Of a DNA stretch of 64,000 bases, positions 1 to 12,088 are shown one piece after another. A model generated the notes under the pieces. It searched no databases. It was given only the letters and a program-made list of their open reading frames with translations, and was not told where the DNA came from. The stretch is from Ampullaceana balthica (Eukaryota; Mollusca; Gastropoda; Lymnaeidae), in the NCBI GenBank assembly GCA_944989445.1, contig CALYLW010000056.1, positions 469,948 through 533,947 on the forward strand, read 5' to 3'. Within the stretch, counting starts at the first letter, position 1. Each line of letters begins with the position of its first letter. Position numbers and translations under genes: made by a program.

Positions 1-200
1 TCACATTCTCACTAATCAAGTATGATTTGATTATGTTAAAAAAGTGTATAACTCACTCCCAAACTAGCTCTCACGATCTCCAATTGCCTATAGCTTTGGT
101 AACGTTCTCTTCTCCAACCTGTGGCCAGAATTCATTATTTTTCACCCACTCGATCGTACCGTTGAAATGATCCCCTATGTTCTCGCAGGCTGCTCTATAA
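1..200. other. No feature seen
   Basis: Mixed-composition sequence before the first minisatellite; no exon, repeat or RNA was recognised. Confidence 0.5.
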
Positions 201-995
201 TTTCATTGTCAGACAAGTCCTGCTAACTTGCAGAATGTTCAAGTATTTCATTGTCAGACAAGTCCTGCTAACTTGCAGAATGTTCAAGTATTTCATTGTC
301 AGACAAGTCCTGCTAACTTGCAGAATGTTCAAGTATTTCATTGTCAGACAAGTCATGCTAACTTGCAGATTGTTCAAGTATTTCATTGTCAGACAAGTCA
401 TGCTAACTTGCAGAATGTTCAAGTATTTCATTGTCAGACAAGTCCTGTTAACTTGCCGCCTATACAATTATTTCAGTCCTGCTAACGTGCAGGCTGTCCA
501 ATTATTTCAGTCCTGCTAACTTGCAGGCTGTCCAATTATTTCAGTCCTGTTAACTAGCAGGCTGTCCAATTATTTCAGTCCCGCTAACTTGCAGGCTGTC
601 CAATTATTGCATTGTCTGACAAGTCCTGCTAACTTGCAGGCTGTCCAATTATTTCATTGTTTGACAAGTCCTGCTAACTTGCAGGCTGTCCAATTATTGC
701 ATTGTCTGACAAGTCCTGCTAACTTGCAGGCTTTCCAATTATTTCATTGTCTGACAAGTCCTGCTAACTTGCAGGCAGTCCAATTATTTCATTGTCAGAC
801 CAGCCTAGCTAACTTGCAGCCTGTACAATTATTTTATTGTCAGACCAGTCCTGTTAACTTGCAGGCTGTTCAAGTATTTCATTTTCAGACCAGTCCTGCT
901 AACTTGCAGGCTGTCCCAATTATTTCATTGTCAGACCAGTCCTGGTAACTTGCAGGCTGTTCAAGTATTTCATTGTCAGAACAGCCTTGCTAATT
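201..995. repeat. 45-bp minisatellite with 34-bp short variant
   Basis: Unit reads roughly tttcattgtcagacaagtcc, tgctaacttgcag, then aatgttcaagta or gctgtccaatta. Units at 201-470 are nearly identical; 470-590 uses a shortened unit lacking the attgtctgacaa part; 590-995 returns to about 45 bp with more divergence. Because 45 is a multiple of three, long repeated open frames appear on both strands; these are by-products. Confidence 0.95.
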
Positions 996-2138
996 TTCTT
1001 TAGATTCTCTGGCCCCCATAAGGTCGACTACTCACGTCTGAATGCTCGCCTGTACGCATGGAGAAGTTATTACCGCTGCCTGCACCTGCACCCCTCCGTG
1101 GCCAACATTTCCCTGGCTCCCTTCCGATGATGAGTTCTGGCCTACTTGCCGCCACCATCTGCAGTTGGCCGGGCTTTTAGTCCAACAATTATCGTACCCC
1201 TTATCGTTAATAGCATCTACGTTGTCTTCACTTTAGCAGAGAGAAAAGTCTATTATAATTGGGCTGTGTGAAGGCAGGGGGGAGGGAATTAGAGGGTGTA
1301 GTGGGTAGGGGGATAACCAAGCTGGTGGTGTGGCACAAGACTACAATAGTTACTTTCCTTGTTGTGTGGTCCAAGAGGGTGGATACCAGTTTACCTCCCT
1401 GGGTGAAAAGTCAGTTGTTAGATCTATCTCGATGCAATACGAACGCGTAACGAGCTGAGAAGTCATGTTACGAATCGATGCCGGAAGTTAAAGAACGATT
1501 ACGTCACGTCACGAGCTATGTTTTGTAGGAGATGCATTGTTTAATTGTATGTAGTTATGCAGTCCTGAAATAGTCTGCAACACTCAGAAATAAAGCTGTA
1601 ACAGTTCCGTCACGAGTGACTCGGTCACTTACAGACGAGAGTGCTACAGTCATGTTACAACGTTGTAAATGTCATGTAACTGTGAGGAAAGGGCAATCCT
1701 AGGAGGTGGTACAACCATGTCAAAATGTGAAGTACAAAATACACAAACAAAATGTGACTCATTCATGTTACTCGGTCATTGTATTAAGTCATAAAGACTT
1801 TTTTCGAGCTGAGAGATGCATGTTACTGTCAGTTACAGACATGCTAGCAGCTGGAGCAATCGTGATACATGGGTTATACATGGGTACAGTTTAGTTGGGG
1901 TGGGGGTGGGGGTAAGTTGTGCCGCTTTACCTTCCAAGCTAATACAACTATAGTTATCCCTCTTTCGTTTCGTTGATTGCTCTTACTTTGAGCCGTACCG
2001 TCGACAACAGATTGACAGGGACCAACCCTAAACCAGATTTGAGCACAAGTGATGTTACCCGCAACCGTTCTGGAAACATCTTAAGATTTCATCATCCTCT
2101 GAAAAGCTAAAATTAGAAAGTTAAGTATCTGTTGATTT
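996..2138. other. No gene seen; loosely repetitive catgtta/cgagctgag motifs
   Basis: Motifs such as tcatgtta, gagctgaga and tcggtca recur at 1450-1850 without a fixed period, which suggests an old decayed array. A G-rich tract lies near 1896-1915. No exon-like segment was recognised. Confidence 0.4.
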
Positions 2139-2860
2139 GTGCGAATCTGGTCGGCGAAAAATTCTAGGCACTCAGTCAGTCTCTAGCATACCTAATGTAG
2201 ATTTGAGGACAGTGCTATTGCCCGAAGCTGATCGGCAAAAATCTGATACTCAGCCAGCTTCTAATTTGCCTAATGTAGATTTGAGGACAGTGCTATTGCC
2301 CGAAGCTGATCGGCAAAAATCTGGGTACTCAGCCAGCTTCTAATTTGCCTAATGTAGATTTGAGGACAGTGCTATTGCCCGAAGCTGATCGGCAAAAATC
2401 TGGGTACTCAGCCAGCTTCTAATTTGCCTAATGTAGATTTGAGGACAGTGCTATTCCCCGAAGCTGATCGGCAAAAATCTGGGTACTCAGCCAGTTTCTA
2501 ATTTGCCTAATGTAGATTTTAGGACAGTGCTATTGCCTGAAGCTGATCGGAAAAAATATGGGTACTCAGCCAGCCTCTTATATGCCTAATGTAGATTTTA
2601 GGACAGTGCTATTGCCTGAAGCTGATCGGAAAAAATATGGGTACTCAGCCAGCCTCTTATATGCCTAATGTAGATTTGAGGACTGTGCTATTGTCCGAAG
2701 TTGATCGGCAAAAATCTGGGTACTCAGCCAGCCTCTAATGTGCCTAATGTAGATTTAAGAAAACGGCTATTTGATTTCCCGAAGCTGACTAACAAACATC
2801 TCGAGACTCAGGACGACTCTAACATACCTAAATTTGAGAGCTGTGTTGTTTTTCCGTCGT
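2139..2860. repeat. 79-bp minisatellite, about 8 copies
   Basis: Unit runs gaagctgatcggcaaaaatc, tgggtactcagccagc, ttctaatttgcctaatgtag, atttgaggacagtgctattg. Copies decay toward 2860. A further degenerate copy (gaagccgatcgg) lies at 3360-3490, beyond the 52-bp array, so the 79-bp array may once have extended across it. Confidence 0.93.
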
Positions 2861-3023
2861 AATCGACAAGGAAAACTCTCATCATATTATTACTGATGTG
2901 CTTAGGTGGCCTAATGTGTGTCCTTTGGTGGCTTATTAGCCTTATTCCTGCACGAAAGTGGGTCCGCATGTCGGACAAAAGATTGTTAGGATCCCATCAG
3001 GAGCGTTTTGAACACAATCCTTC

Positions 3024-3336
3024 CTTGGCAGTCTGTTGTCTGTTTGCCTCATAGACTACTGCACCGTTCTGTATCATTGGCAGTCTTTTGTCTGTTTGCC
3101 TCATAGACTGCTGCGCCGTTCTGTATCATTGGCAGTCTGTTGTCTGTTTGCCTCATAGACTGCTGCACCGTTCTGCATCATTGGCAGTCTGTTGTCTGTT
3201 TGCCTCATAGACTGCTGCGCCGTTCTGCATCATTGACAGTCTGTTGTCTGTTTGCCTCATAGACTGCTGCGCCGTTCTGTATCACTGGCAGTCTGTTGTC
3301 TGTTTTTCTCATAGACTGCTGCGCCGTTCTGTATCA
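3024..3336. repeat. 52-bp minisatellite, 6 copies
   Basis: Unit: ttggcagtctgttgtctgtt, tgcctcatagactgctgc, gccgttctgtatca. 313 bp equals six units with few substitutions, suggesting recent expansion. Confidence 0.95.
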
Positions 3337-4330
3337 TAAAACGCCTAAATTTGAGTAAAGAACTTGTTTAAAAAACGTCAGGGATCCTTCGACAAACATC
3401 TTGACATTAGGCCAACCTCCGACACGTCTAACGAAAGAATTGAGAACCACTGCTGGTGCCCTGAAGCCGATCGGCCACCACCTCGTTTATTTAGACTGGG
3501 TCTAAACTCTGGGCAACGCCGTGGTTCATGTATCGATGCCTATCTCGTGACGGCGACTTCCTTCTGTCAATAAGACGCTGACTGCCTTCGCTAATGGCTC
3601 GGCCGGTGATACACGTCACAACATCTCACGGAGTCCCTGTACCATACCTTGTCCGTTTGTATTTGATCATCTCTACTACAACGGTTTATTCCAGCTGCAA
3701 GAGACAACGATACCAAAAACGACAATAAATCCTGTTAGAGAAATAAAAAATTTGATAATGAATTCCAGTTGTCCTCCTTAATGAAGATAATATAATCATA
3801 GATTAATTATATAATCACGGTGATATGACGATAATGCCAGGCCCCCATAAAACGTAAGATAATGCCATGATTTAACTAGGAGATTATCCATAGTTATAAT
3901 AACATTTGTATGTCAGCCATGGTGTTTTATGCAAGCACAAAGTTCACGTAAAATGCATGCCTAAGCGTCACATATCTAGTTCAGTTGGACACTAAAGAAA
4001 ATGCAGTCTTGGAGTATTTTAATATTATGATATGGTTCAATTCGTTGTAAACGTTGTAAATTAACTATTATATTAGAAAATAAACAAACTGTTACCATTA
4101 ATTATTATCTCAAAGTTATAATACTAATTACTAAAGAACCTAGTAAACGTAAATATATTTCCGGGCCTACGCCAGATTGAGAGTAAAATTTGTATAAGTG
4201 ATAGAAGTAAACAGAAGAAAAGAAGGAATCTTACCTATTTTATTGTGAAGAATTTGGTAAATAATTATACTGAGAATTTTTCTTTATTTGCATTATGTTA
4301 GAAATTTGGATCGAGTATCTTCATCGGACG
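3337..4330. other. No gene seen; AT-rich spacer
   Basis: One decayed copy of the neighbouring 79-bp unit at 3360-3490, then AT-rich sequence with no recognised exon, RNA or element. Confidence 0.4.
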
Positions 4331-4374
<44 letters not shown>

Positions 4375-4419
4375 TATTATTATTATTATTATTACTATTA
4401 TTATTACTATTATTATTAC

Positions 4420-4455
<36 letters not shown>

Positions 4456-4476
4456 TATTATTACTATTATTATTAC

Positions 4477-4513
<37 letters not shown>
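4331..4513. repeat. (ATT)n microsatellite with ACT interruptions
   Basis: Almost pure ATT triplets broken by ACT at several positions. It gives poly-Tyr, poly-Ile and similar open frames that are artefacts. A small (ACT)n patch follows near 4590-4650. Confidence 0.98.
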
Positions 4514-4909
4514 GTGAGGTATTGCATCATATGCAATTATAATCTATGGAAAAAGATTTACTAAGTTATCATTAAATGACCCTGCAGCTACTACTACTAA
4601 TGCTACTACAACTACTATGATTACTAGTACTACTACTACTATTACTAAAAATAATAATAACTAGATACGACCCGCGGCGTAACATACGCCGCAGACTTGC
4701 TCATCATAGATAGTGCAAATAACGTGAGAGAGAACGGACACAAACAGCAGCACGAAGTAATGGGGAAAAAAGCGAGTAACGTGGAGACATGCGTACAGCG
4801 GTTGTTGTTACCGGCCCCACCCCTTTTACAAAATGTGCAATGTATGTCACGTCCCGTCTGTCCCGTCCGTCCTGTCCGTGACGCTACTACTTTTAGAAAA
4901 ATACGTCAT
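4514..4909. other. No gene seen
   Basis: Short ACT-rich patch, then unique-looking sequence with a repeated gtccgtcc motif near 4860. No exon recognised. Confidence 0.4.
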
Positions 4910-5160
4910 ATAGAATGGGACTGCAATAAAGCTTTCAAATAAAATACAAAATACACAAACAAATTGTGCAATGAAAACAATAAATTTGAGCTTTATTTTT
5001 AGACTGATACGACAGTAAACGTTTCGGCTAATGCCTTCATCAGTACAACATAAAATACATTCTTACAATACTTACATAAGTAATAATAATATTCTTAAAA
5101 CATATTGTATTTTAAAATATGTATGTTAAATAAAAAGAAAGGAAAAACAAAAACAAACAT
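4910..5160 (-). mobile_element. Penelope-like element terminus with hammerhead-like core
   Basis: On the minus strand this matches 24060-24300. It carries CTGATGAAGGCATTAGCCGA followed by AAC at 5043-5011, and an end reading aaagctttattgcagtccc like the end of the endonuclease-bearing copy at 37315-38498. No coding part is present. Confidence 0.6.
5011..5043 (-). ncRNA. Hammerhead-ribozyme-like core motif
   Basis: Minus strand reads CTGATGA, helix AGGC-ATTA-GCC, GAAAC, then GTTTACTGTC. This is the conserved order of a minimal hammerhead with a two-base stem III. Stem I pairing is not obvious in the flanks, so activity is doubtful. Confidence 0.45.
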
Positions 5161-5990
5161 GGACACAGGATATGGAAAAAGGGGGAAGTATCCAAAGTTA
5201 CAGTAAAAACCACAAAAAAGAAACACATTTCCACATTTTAGAAAGCAGCGCACCAAATTACTGCACCAAAAATAACTCTTTTCGAACGTTCCAGATAAAA
5301 TTGTGCAATATGAAAATAAATGAATAAAATAAACATAAATTAAATAAATTAAAGTTCTGTATTACATTATTTTTTACTAGCATCAAAGCCCGTCCGAGGA
5401 CGGGAATAAGTGTAGGGTGACATTTGAAGTTCATGGAAGGACATCACTACATTACCCACCGCGGTCTGTCACGAGACCCTACATCCCCTCCACGGCAGTT
5501 TGCCGAGAGACCCGCAGTCTCGACCGGCCATACATGTGTATCACGTCAAAAATACTATACATTATAGCTATAGCAACATTACCCACCCCCGTCTGTCACC
5601 GTGGTCTTTCCAGAGAGTCTACCCCCCCCCCACACACACACACAACGGTTTGTCCAGAGTTATAATAAATAACCCCTAAATACAAAGTTTTTAATTACAA
5701 ATCCCAGTGCGCACTGCTAAAAATAAACTCTTGGAGAAAAACTGCACCAAAAATAACTCGTTTTAAACGTCGTTCAATATGTAATTGAGACATAATTTTT
5801 CTCCGCCAGTGATTGGTTATAGGAGTCTGTAGGAGTTTTAGGGACCAATCGCTATCGATGACCGCACAGAACATTGCCTTTTATTTATAGGATTCTGATT
5901 TGTATTTTTTTCAAAATAAATAGATTTCAGCAGAAATGTATTTATTTTGAAAACTTCCGTCATTTTTGACGGGTAAAACACTAGTAAATC
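5161..5990. other. Unclassified, probably old repeat material
   Basis: Contains a short hairpin cccgtccgaggacggg near 5388, repeated gtctgtcacgagaccc-like motifs at 5465-5625, a C-run/CA-run at 5625-5643, and an AT-rich part. No coding evidence. Confidence 0.35.
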
Positions 5991-5994
5991 CATA

Positions 5995-6300
5995 AACTGT
6001 GATTGGCCGACCCTAGCTATGGTTAGCCATGTTCGCAAAAAAAAAGAGGAAAAGAACGGGCAGAAACAAACATTTTTAAAAATTAAAAGTATGTTCCCGC
6101 TGGGGATTTAACCCAGGACTTTCGAGTGCATGGCGGACGTGATAACCACTATACTACGAATCACATGTTATTCGGTGAAGGAACAAAGCAACTTACCGCA
6201 AGAAAAATTGTTGCCCCCCCCCCTTCTCTTTTTTTTCCTTTTCATGCCCTTACGCTTGCCAACAGTGATCGGTCGACCGCAGCGAGGGTCATCCGCTTTT
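5995..6300 (-). mobile_element. tRNA-Val-related repeat, copy 1
   Basis: On the minus strand, tgattcgtagtatagtggtt and the following bases resemble the 5' half (A box) of tRNA-Val, with a degraded B box. The same leader (gaccctcgctg) and the same trailer (gcgaacatggct, ggtcggccaatcacagttta) flank the tRNA-like part in a second copy at 58950-59214, defining one repeat family of about 265-300 bp. The leader end abuts a (TA)n tract in both copies. Confidence 0.65.
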
Positions 6301-6303
6301 GTG

Positions 6304-6306
<3 letters not shown>

Positions 6307-6352
<46 letters not shown>
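6307..6352. repeat. (TA)n microsatellite
   Basis: About 23 perfect TA units directly beside the leader end of the tRNA-Val-related repeat. Confidence 0.98.
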
Positions 6353-6353
<1 letters not shown>

Positions 6354-6362
6354 CTTATTTAT

Positions 6363-6629
6363 GGGGCCGTCCATAAAGTACGTCACGCTTATTTTGACAA
6401 TTTTTACCCCCCCCCTCCCCCCTGTCTCAAATCTATGACCCTGCCCCCCAAACTACGTCACACATTCGTACAAAAAATTGTTTTTTTTATTAACAAAATA
6501 ATTAAAATTTAATATAAAACAGCGTGACGTCACACATGGCCGGAGTGCCCTCCCCTATGTCACAAACTGTCACACTTTCTTACACCCCCTCCTCCCCTCT
6601 GGAGCGTTACGTACTTTATGGACGGCCCC
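6363..6629. mobile_element. 267-bp MITE, copy 1
   Basis: Terminal inverted repeats start GGGGCCGTCCATAAAGTACG and end with its imperfect complement. TAT occurs on both sides (6360-6362, 6630-6632), suggesting a 3-bp target duplication. The interior is C/G-rich with an AT-rich centre and no ORF. The second copy is at 40043-40311. Confidence 0.85.
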
Positions 6630-6639
6630 TATATGTCTA

Positions 6640-6975
6640 AGAACTATCTTAACTATTATCTTATCTACTATCTTAGAAACATGTGTAGACTATGTTCTGT
6701 GTGTCTTTGACTATATTCACGCGTGTAGACTATGTTCCACGTGTCTTTGACTTTCTTAAAAAAGTGTAAACTACTTTCTGTGCATGCGTCTTTCAATATT
6801 TTCCCACGTGTAGACTATTTTACGTGTGTCTTATACTATATTCACACGTGTAGACTATGTTATGCGTCTCTGACTATATTCAAAACGTGTAGACTATGTT
6901 ATGAGTGTCTTAGACAATCTTAGAAACTCTTGTAGACTAAGTCAATGCTCTGCGTGTCTTTGACTATCTTACAGC
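6640..6975. repeat. Diverged minisatellite, about 45-bp unit
   Basis: Repeated gtgtagactatgtt, cgtgtctttgactat and ttcacacg blocks in about seven diverged units. Confidence 0.75.
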
Positions 6976-7436
6976 TCCGTGTAACCAATGCTGTGTTTAT
7001 ATTAGGCTACCTGACAAAGATCGTGTAAGGAGCAGATAACTGATACACGAACGCTCTGTGTTGAAACAATAAATTATCGCCCAAAAATGTTTAATCTACG
7101 GGGCGGTCACTCAGCAGCAAAGAAGGCAAGGGTCAAAGGTCTTGTTTCGTGCAGCTTGACTCAATGTGTGATTATGTGCGTAAATATGGTTCTTAATTGG
7201 CTGTGTTTGATAACATAGCTGAGCAATGTATCTACAGCACTGAATGGTGTATTCTGTATTTATTCTTGCACGTACTGCAAGTACTTCTGAATAATCCACG
7301 ATTATTTGCATGCATCTATGAAAGGCCGCATGATTAGATTTAATGCACAGTCTAAAAGTACTCTAGACACAATTTGAATATCGTCTACGTATTTCGGGTG
7401 TCCAAGTAAAAGTTGGATTACAAGTTGAAGACCATC
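6976..7436. other. No gene seen
   Basis: Unique-looking sequence between two minisatellites; short open frames only. Confidence 0.4.
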
Positions 7437-8639
7437 CCAGCTAATATATTCAATGAGATCCATACCATCTGATATATTCAATGAGATCCATACCATCTGA
7501 TATATTCAATGAGATCCATACCATCTGATATATTCAATGAGATCCATACCATCTGATATATTCAATGAGATCCATACCATCTGATATATTTAATGAGATC
7601 CATACCATCTGATATATTTAATGAGATCCATACCAACTCATCTGATATATTCAATGAGATCCATACCATCTGATATATTCAATGAGATCCATACCATCTG
7701 ATATATTTAATGAGATCCATACCATCTCATCTGATATATTCAATGAGATCCATACCATCTGATATATTTAATGAGATCCATACCATCTCATCTGATATAT
7801 TCAATGAGATCCATACCATCTGATATATTTAATGAGATCCATACCATCTGATATATTCAATGAGATCCATACCATCTGATATATTCAATGAGATCCATAT
7901 CATCTGATATATTCAATGAGATCCATACCATCTGATATATTCAATGAGATCCATACCATCTGATATATTCAATGAGATCCATACCATCTGATATATTCAA
8001 TGAGATCCATACCATCTGATATATTTAATGAGATCCATACCATCTCATCTGATATATTCAATGAGATCCATACCATCTGATATATTTAATGAGATCCATA
8101 CCATCTCATCTGATATATTCAATGAGATCCATACCATCTGATATATTCAATGAGATCCATACCATCTGATATATTCAATGAGATCCATACCATCTGATAT
8201 ATTTAATGAGATCCATACCATCTGATATATTCAATGAGATCCATACCATCTGATATATTCAATGAGATCCATATCATCTGATATATTCAATGAGATCCAT
8301 ACCATCTGATATATTCAATGAGATCTATACCATCTGATATATTCAATGAGATCCATTCCATCTGATATATTCAATGAGATCCATACCATCTGATATATTC
8401 AATGAGATCCATACCATCTGATATATTCAATGAGATCCATACCATCTGATATATTCAATGAGATCCATACCATCTGATATATTCAATGAGATACATACCA
8501 TCTGATATATTCAATTAGATCCATACCATCTGATATATTCAATGAGATCCATACCATCTGATATATTGAATGAGATCCATACCATCTGATATATTCAATG
8601 AGATCCATACCATCTGATATACAATAAAATCAATACCAA
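7437..8639. repeat. 28-bp satellite array, about 42 copies
   Basis: Unit: atctgatatattcaatgaga followed by tccatacc. Variants with ttta for ttca and a 5-bp insertion (ctcat) recur in blocks, so some units spread together as a higher-order repeat. Not CRISPR: there are no unique spacers. Confidence 0.97.
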
Positions 8640-8989
8640 CTAACGTCTTTGCAAAAATGTAAAAAGTAAGACTAACAAAAAAACTCCACTTAATTCCACC
8701 GAGCTCATCATCAACATTGCCTCCACCAACTCCACCCAGTGTGCCACCCCCGCATTGAGCACAGGTTTATTTCGCAATCGAACAGCAAGCCACGCCCACT
8801 TCTGGATTTGCCATAACTCATCGAGTAAGTGGCACAGATGTCTCCCAATTAGAGCATGGCGTATTTTGTCTAGTTGTATTTGTGAATGTGTTCAAGCTAA
8901 GCTAACGCTGTGAAGAGAACCAAAATAATGGGGGGAAAAAAGAAGGATTTCGTGTTACCTCTAATTACAATGTGTTTGTTCGTTCTGAC
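8640..8989. other. No gene seen
   Basis: Unique-looking sequence with a short ccaccaactccaccc stretch; no exon recognised. Confidence 0.4.
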
Positions 8990-9425
8990 AGAGATGGGGA
9001 AAAATGAGCACGTGCTGTGAGTGAAGGGTGGGAGATGTGAGACAGGAGGTGGTGGGGTAGAAGAAATAGTTTAGAGCCGAGAGAGGAGGGTGTGAAGTAA
9101 GGGAGAGATGGGTTTGGGGAAAATATTTGAGAAGGAACGAGAAAAGAGAAGGAGTGTGGTGGCTTGATGGAAGGGGGTGGATGGGAATGGAGGGGAGAAG
9201 AACGAGATATAGGAGATGAGGGGAGAAAGAAGAATTTATTAATCTAGTGATATTGGTGTCGAAGGGAGGGTAAATAAAAGAGGTTGTACTTGAGACGGAG
9301 CAGAGGGAGTAAAGTATGACGATAAAGGAAAATGAGGGAGGAATTTGAGAGTGATTTGGAGATGAGAGGACGTGGGGCAGATAGAAATAGGGGTGGTGTG
9401 GGAAGAGTTTTTTTTTAATATGGCA
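8990..9425. repeat. Purine-rich (polypurine) tract
   Basis: The + strand is dominated by G and A (gagatggg, ggaaaat, gagggag) for over 400 bp. The complementary strand is open for 162 codons of Ser/Pro/Phe/His-rich sequence, which is a consequence of the bias and not a gene. Confidence 0.75.
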
Positions 9426-9505
9426 GAATGATTTGTGAAAATGATACATTGCGGATAGTTAGAAAAGAAATGTCATAACACATTTAGCCGCTTTATACAT
9501 AAGAC

Positions 9506-10817
9506 ACTTAATTTTAGTAACATTACTTTGTATGTTTGACTAGGTCCCAGTGACTTTACCTTTCAAGCTTGACTTAATTTTAGTAACATTGCTTTGTATG
9601 TTTGACTAGGTCCCAGTGACACTACCTTTCAAGCTTGACTTAATTTTAGTAACATTACTTTGTATGTTTGACTAGGTCCCAGTGACTTTACCTTTCAAGC
9701 TTGACTTAATTTTAGTAACATTACTTTGTATGTTTGACTAGGTCCCAGTGACTTTACCTTTCAAGCTTGACTTAATTTTAGTAACATTACTTTGTATGTT
9801 TGACTAGGTCCCAGTGACACTACCTTTCAAGCGTGAGTTAATTTACGTAACATTACTTTGTATGTTTGACTAGGTCCCAGTGACTTTACCTTTCAAGCTT
9901 GACTTAATTTTAGTAACATTACTTTGTATGTTTGACTAGGTCCCAGTGACACTACCTTTCAAGCTTGACTTAATTTTAGTAACATTGCTTTGTATGTTTG
10001 ACTAGGTCCCAGGGACACTACCTTTCAAGCTTGACTTAATTTTAGTAACATTACATTGTATGTTTGACTAGGTCCCAGTGACTTTACCTTTCAAGCTTGA
10101 CTTAATTTTAGTAACATTACTTTGTATGTTTGACTAGGTCCCAGTGACACTACCTTTCAAGCTTGACTTAATTTTAGTAACATTACTTTGTATGTTTGAC
10201 TAGGTCCCAGTGACACTACCTTTCAAGCTTGACTTAATTTTAGTAACATTGCTTTGTATGTTTGACTAGGTCCCAGTGACACTACCTTTCAAACTTGACT
10301 TAATTTTAGTAACATTATATTGTATGTTTGACTAGGTCCCAGTGACTTTACCTTTCAAGCTTGACTTAATTTTAGTACCTTTGCTTTGTATGTTTGACTA
10401 GTTCCCAGTGACTTTACCTTTCAAGCTTGACTTAATTTTAGTAACATTACTTTGTATGTTTGACTAGGTCCCAGTGACTATACCTTTCAAGCTTGACTTA
10501 ATTTTAGTAACATTACTTTGTATGTTTGACTAGGTCCCAGTGACTTTACCTTTCAAGCTTGACTTAATTTTAGTAACATTACTTTGTATGTTTGACTAGG
10601 TCCCAGTGACTATACCTTTCAAGCTTGACTTAATTTTAGTAACATTACTTTGTATGTTTGACTAGGTCCCAGTGACTTTACCTTTCAAGCTTGACTTAAT
10701 TTTAGTAACATTACTTTGTATGTTTGACTAGGTCCCAGTGACACTACCTTTCAAGCTTGACTTAATTTTAGTAAAATTGCTTTGCATGTTTGACTAGGTC
10801 CCAGTGACTTTAACCTT
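9506..10817. repeat. 66-bp satellite array, 20 copies
   Basis: Unit: acttaattttagtaacatta, ctttgtatgtttgactaggt, cccagtgactttacctttca, agcttg. Units differ mainly at actttacc/acactacc and ttactt/ttgctt, so neighbouring units share variants. Confidence 0.97.
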
Positions 10818-11232
10818 AGTACCAGGTCTGATCATTTAATATAGTTTGGCATAACACCTCGGCCAAGGAAAGTGTGAGTGTGTGTGTGGGGGGGGGGTGG
10901 AAGATGACACACCTTATAACCTAGATGGCGAATTTACTGCAACAAACACACTTAACGTAATTTTAATTACATTCATAGAATAAAAAGTAAAGTTAATTTA
11001 AAATTATTATAGTTATTAAATATAACCAGTTCATTCTCATTTGATATCTACGTTTGATTGCTGCCTTGTTAAATTTTTTATGAGCGATTTGTTTCTTTGG
11101 ATGTTGCTTTGTTCCCATAGAAAGATTTTCATAATTTCTTTGTTTCAAAATTAGTTTGTTTAAAAGGAGATTTTGGATTCCACCTTTTACCAATTAACGA
11201 CATCTACAATGGTTAACACAATTAAAAATCAG
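10818..11232. other. No gene seen
   Basis: A GT/G-run near 10874-10900, then AT-rich sequence; no exon recognised. Confidence 0.4.
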
Positions 11233-11700
11233 GACAGGGATTGTGTTGAACACTGCAAGGATTGTAATCAACACTGCAAGGATTTTGTTCAACACTGTAA
11301 GGATTGTATTCATTACTGTAGTATTGTGTTCAATACTACAAGGATTTCGTTCACCACTACAAGTTTTGTGTTCATCATTGCAAGGATTTGTTCAACTCTG
11401 CAAGAATTGTGTTCATCAACTGCAAGGATTGTGTTTATCACTTCAAGTATTGTATTTTGTTGCTGTAAGGAATGTGTTCAGCATTGCAAGGGTTGTGTTC
11501 AACGCTGCAAGATTTTGTTCACCATGGCAAAGATTTTGTTCACCATTGCAAAGATTTGTTCAACTTTGCAAGAATTGTTTTCATCACTGCAAAGATTGTG
11601 TTTATCACTGCAAGGATTGTATTTGGTTACTGTAGGAATTGTGTTCATCAATGCAATGATTGTGTTCAACACTGCAAGGATTGTATTTATCACTGGATGG
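11233..11700. repeat. About 21-bp minisatellite, diverged, with long open frame
   Basis: Repeats of ggattgtgttcaacactgcaa with many substitutions. One frame (11173-11718, 181 codons) reads HCKDC-like heptads early and degrades later, and two other frames are also open. No splice, promoter or family evidence supports coding. Confidence 0.85.
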
Positions 11701-12088
11701 ATTATGCCCAATATATGACAAAACGACTTGAAAGAAGTGAAGAAAAGCAAATAATGGTGAAACCGTGTAAGATAGACACAACAAAGGGAGGCCATTACAA
11801 TAAAATATATGTTCTGGGGCAGGAAATCAAGGCGAAGATTTGGCTCAAATACACGTCATTTGTTTTTTCTTTCTACAAAGCAGTTTTGGTTTCTGGCACA
11901 GCTCATTGGCAGAATCTGGTGTTCAATTATTTGAATTCAAGTCCGTCTTGACATGGATACTCTCCAAACTTCAGATTTTTTAAATATAAAGTGAAGGTGG
12001 TCGTCAATACATATGGTCCAGTTACACTCTTATGGTCAGAAAAAATATAGAATCATGCCCATTTTCTGTTAGAATTTGAAAGTGATGA
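11701..12088. other. No gene seen
   Basis: Unique-looking sequence between two tandem arrays. Confidence 0.4.

Noticed and set aside
4288..4564. Open frames of poly-Tyr and poly-Ile
   Set aside because: Direct translation of an (ATT)n microsatellite.
7437..8639. CRISPR-like regular array (also 9506-10817 and 34182-37098)
   Set aside because: Units are contiguous with no unique spacers, and the genome is eukaryotic; these are satellites.
8961..9449. 162-codon minus-strand frame rich in Ser, Pro and Phe
   Set aside because: Explained by the purine bias of the + strand; no splice or family support.
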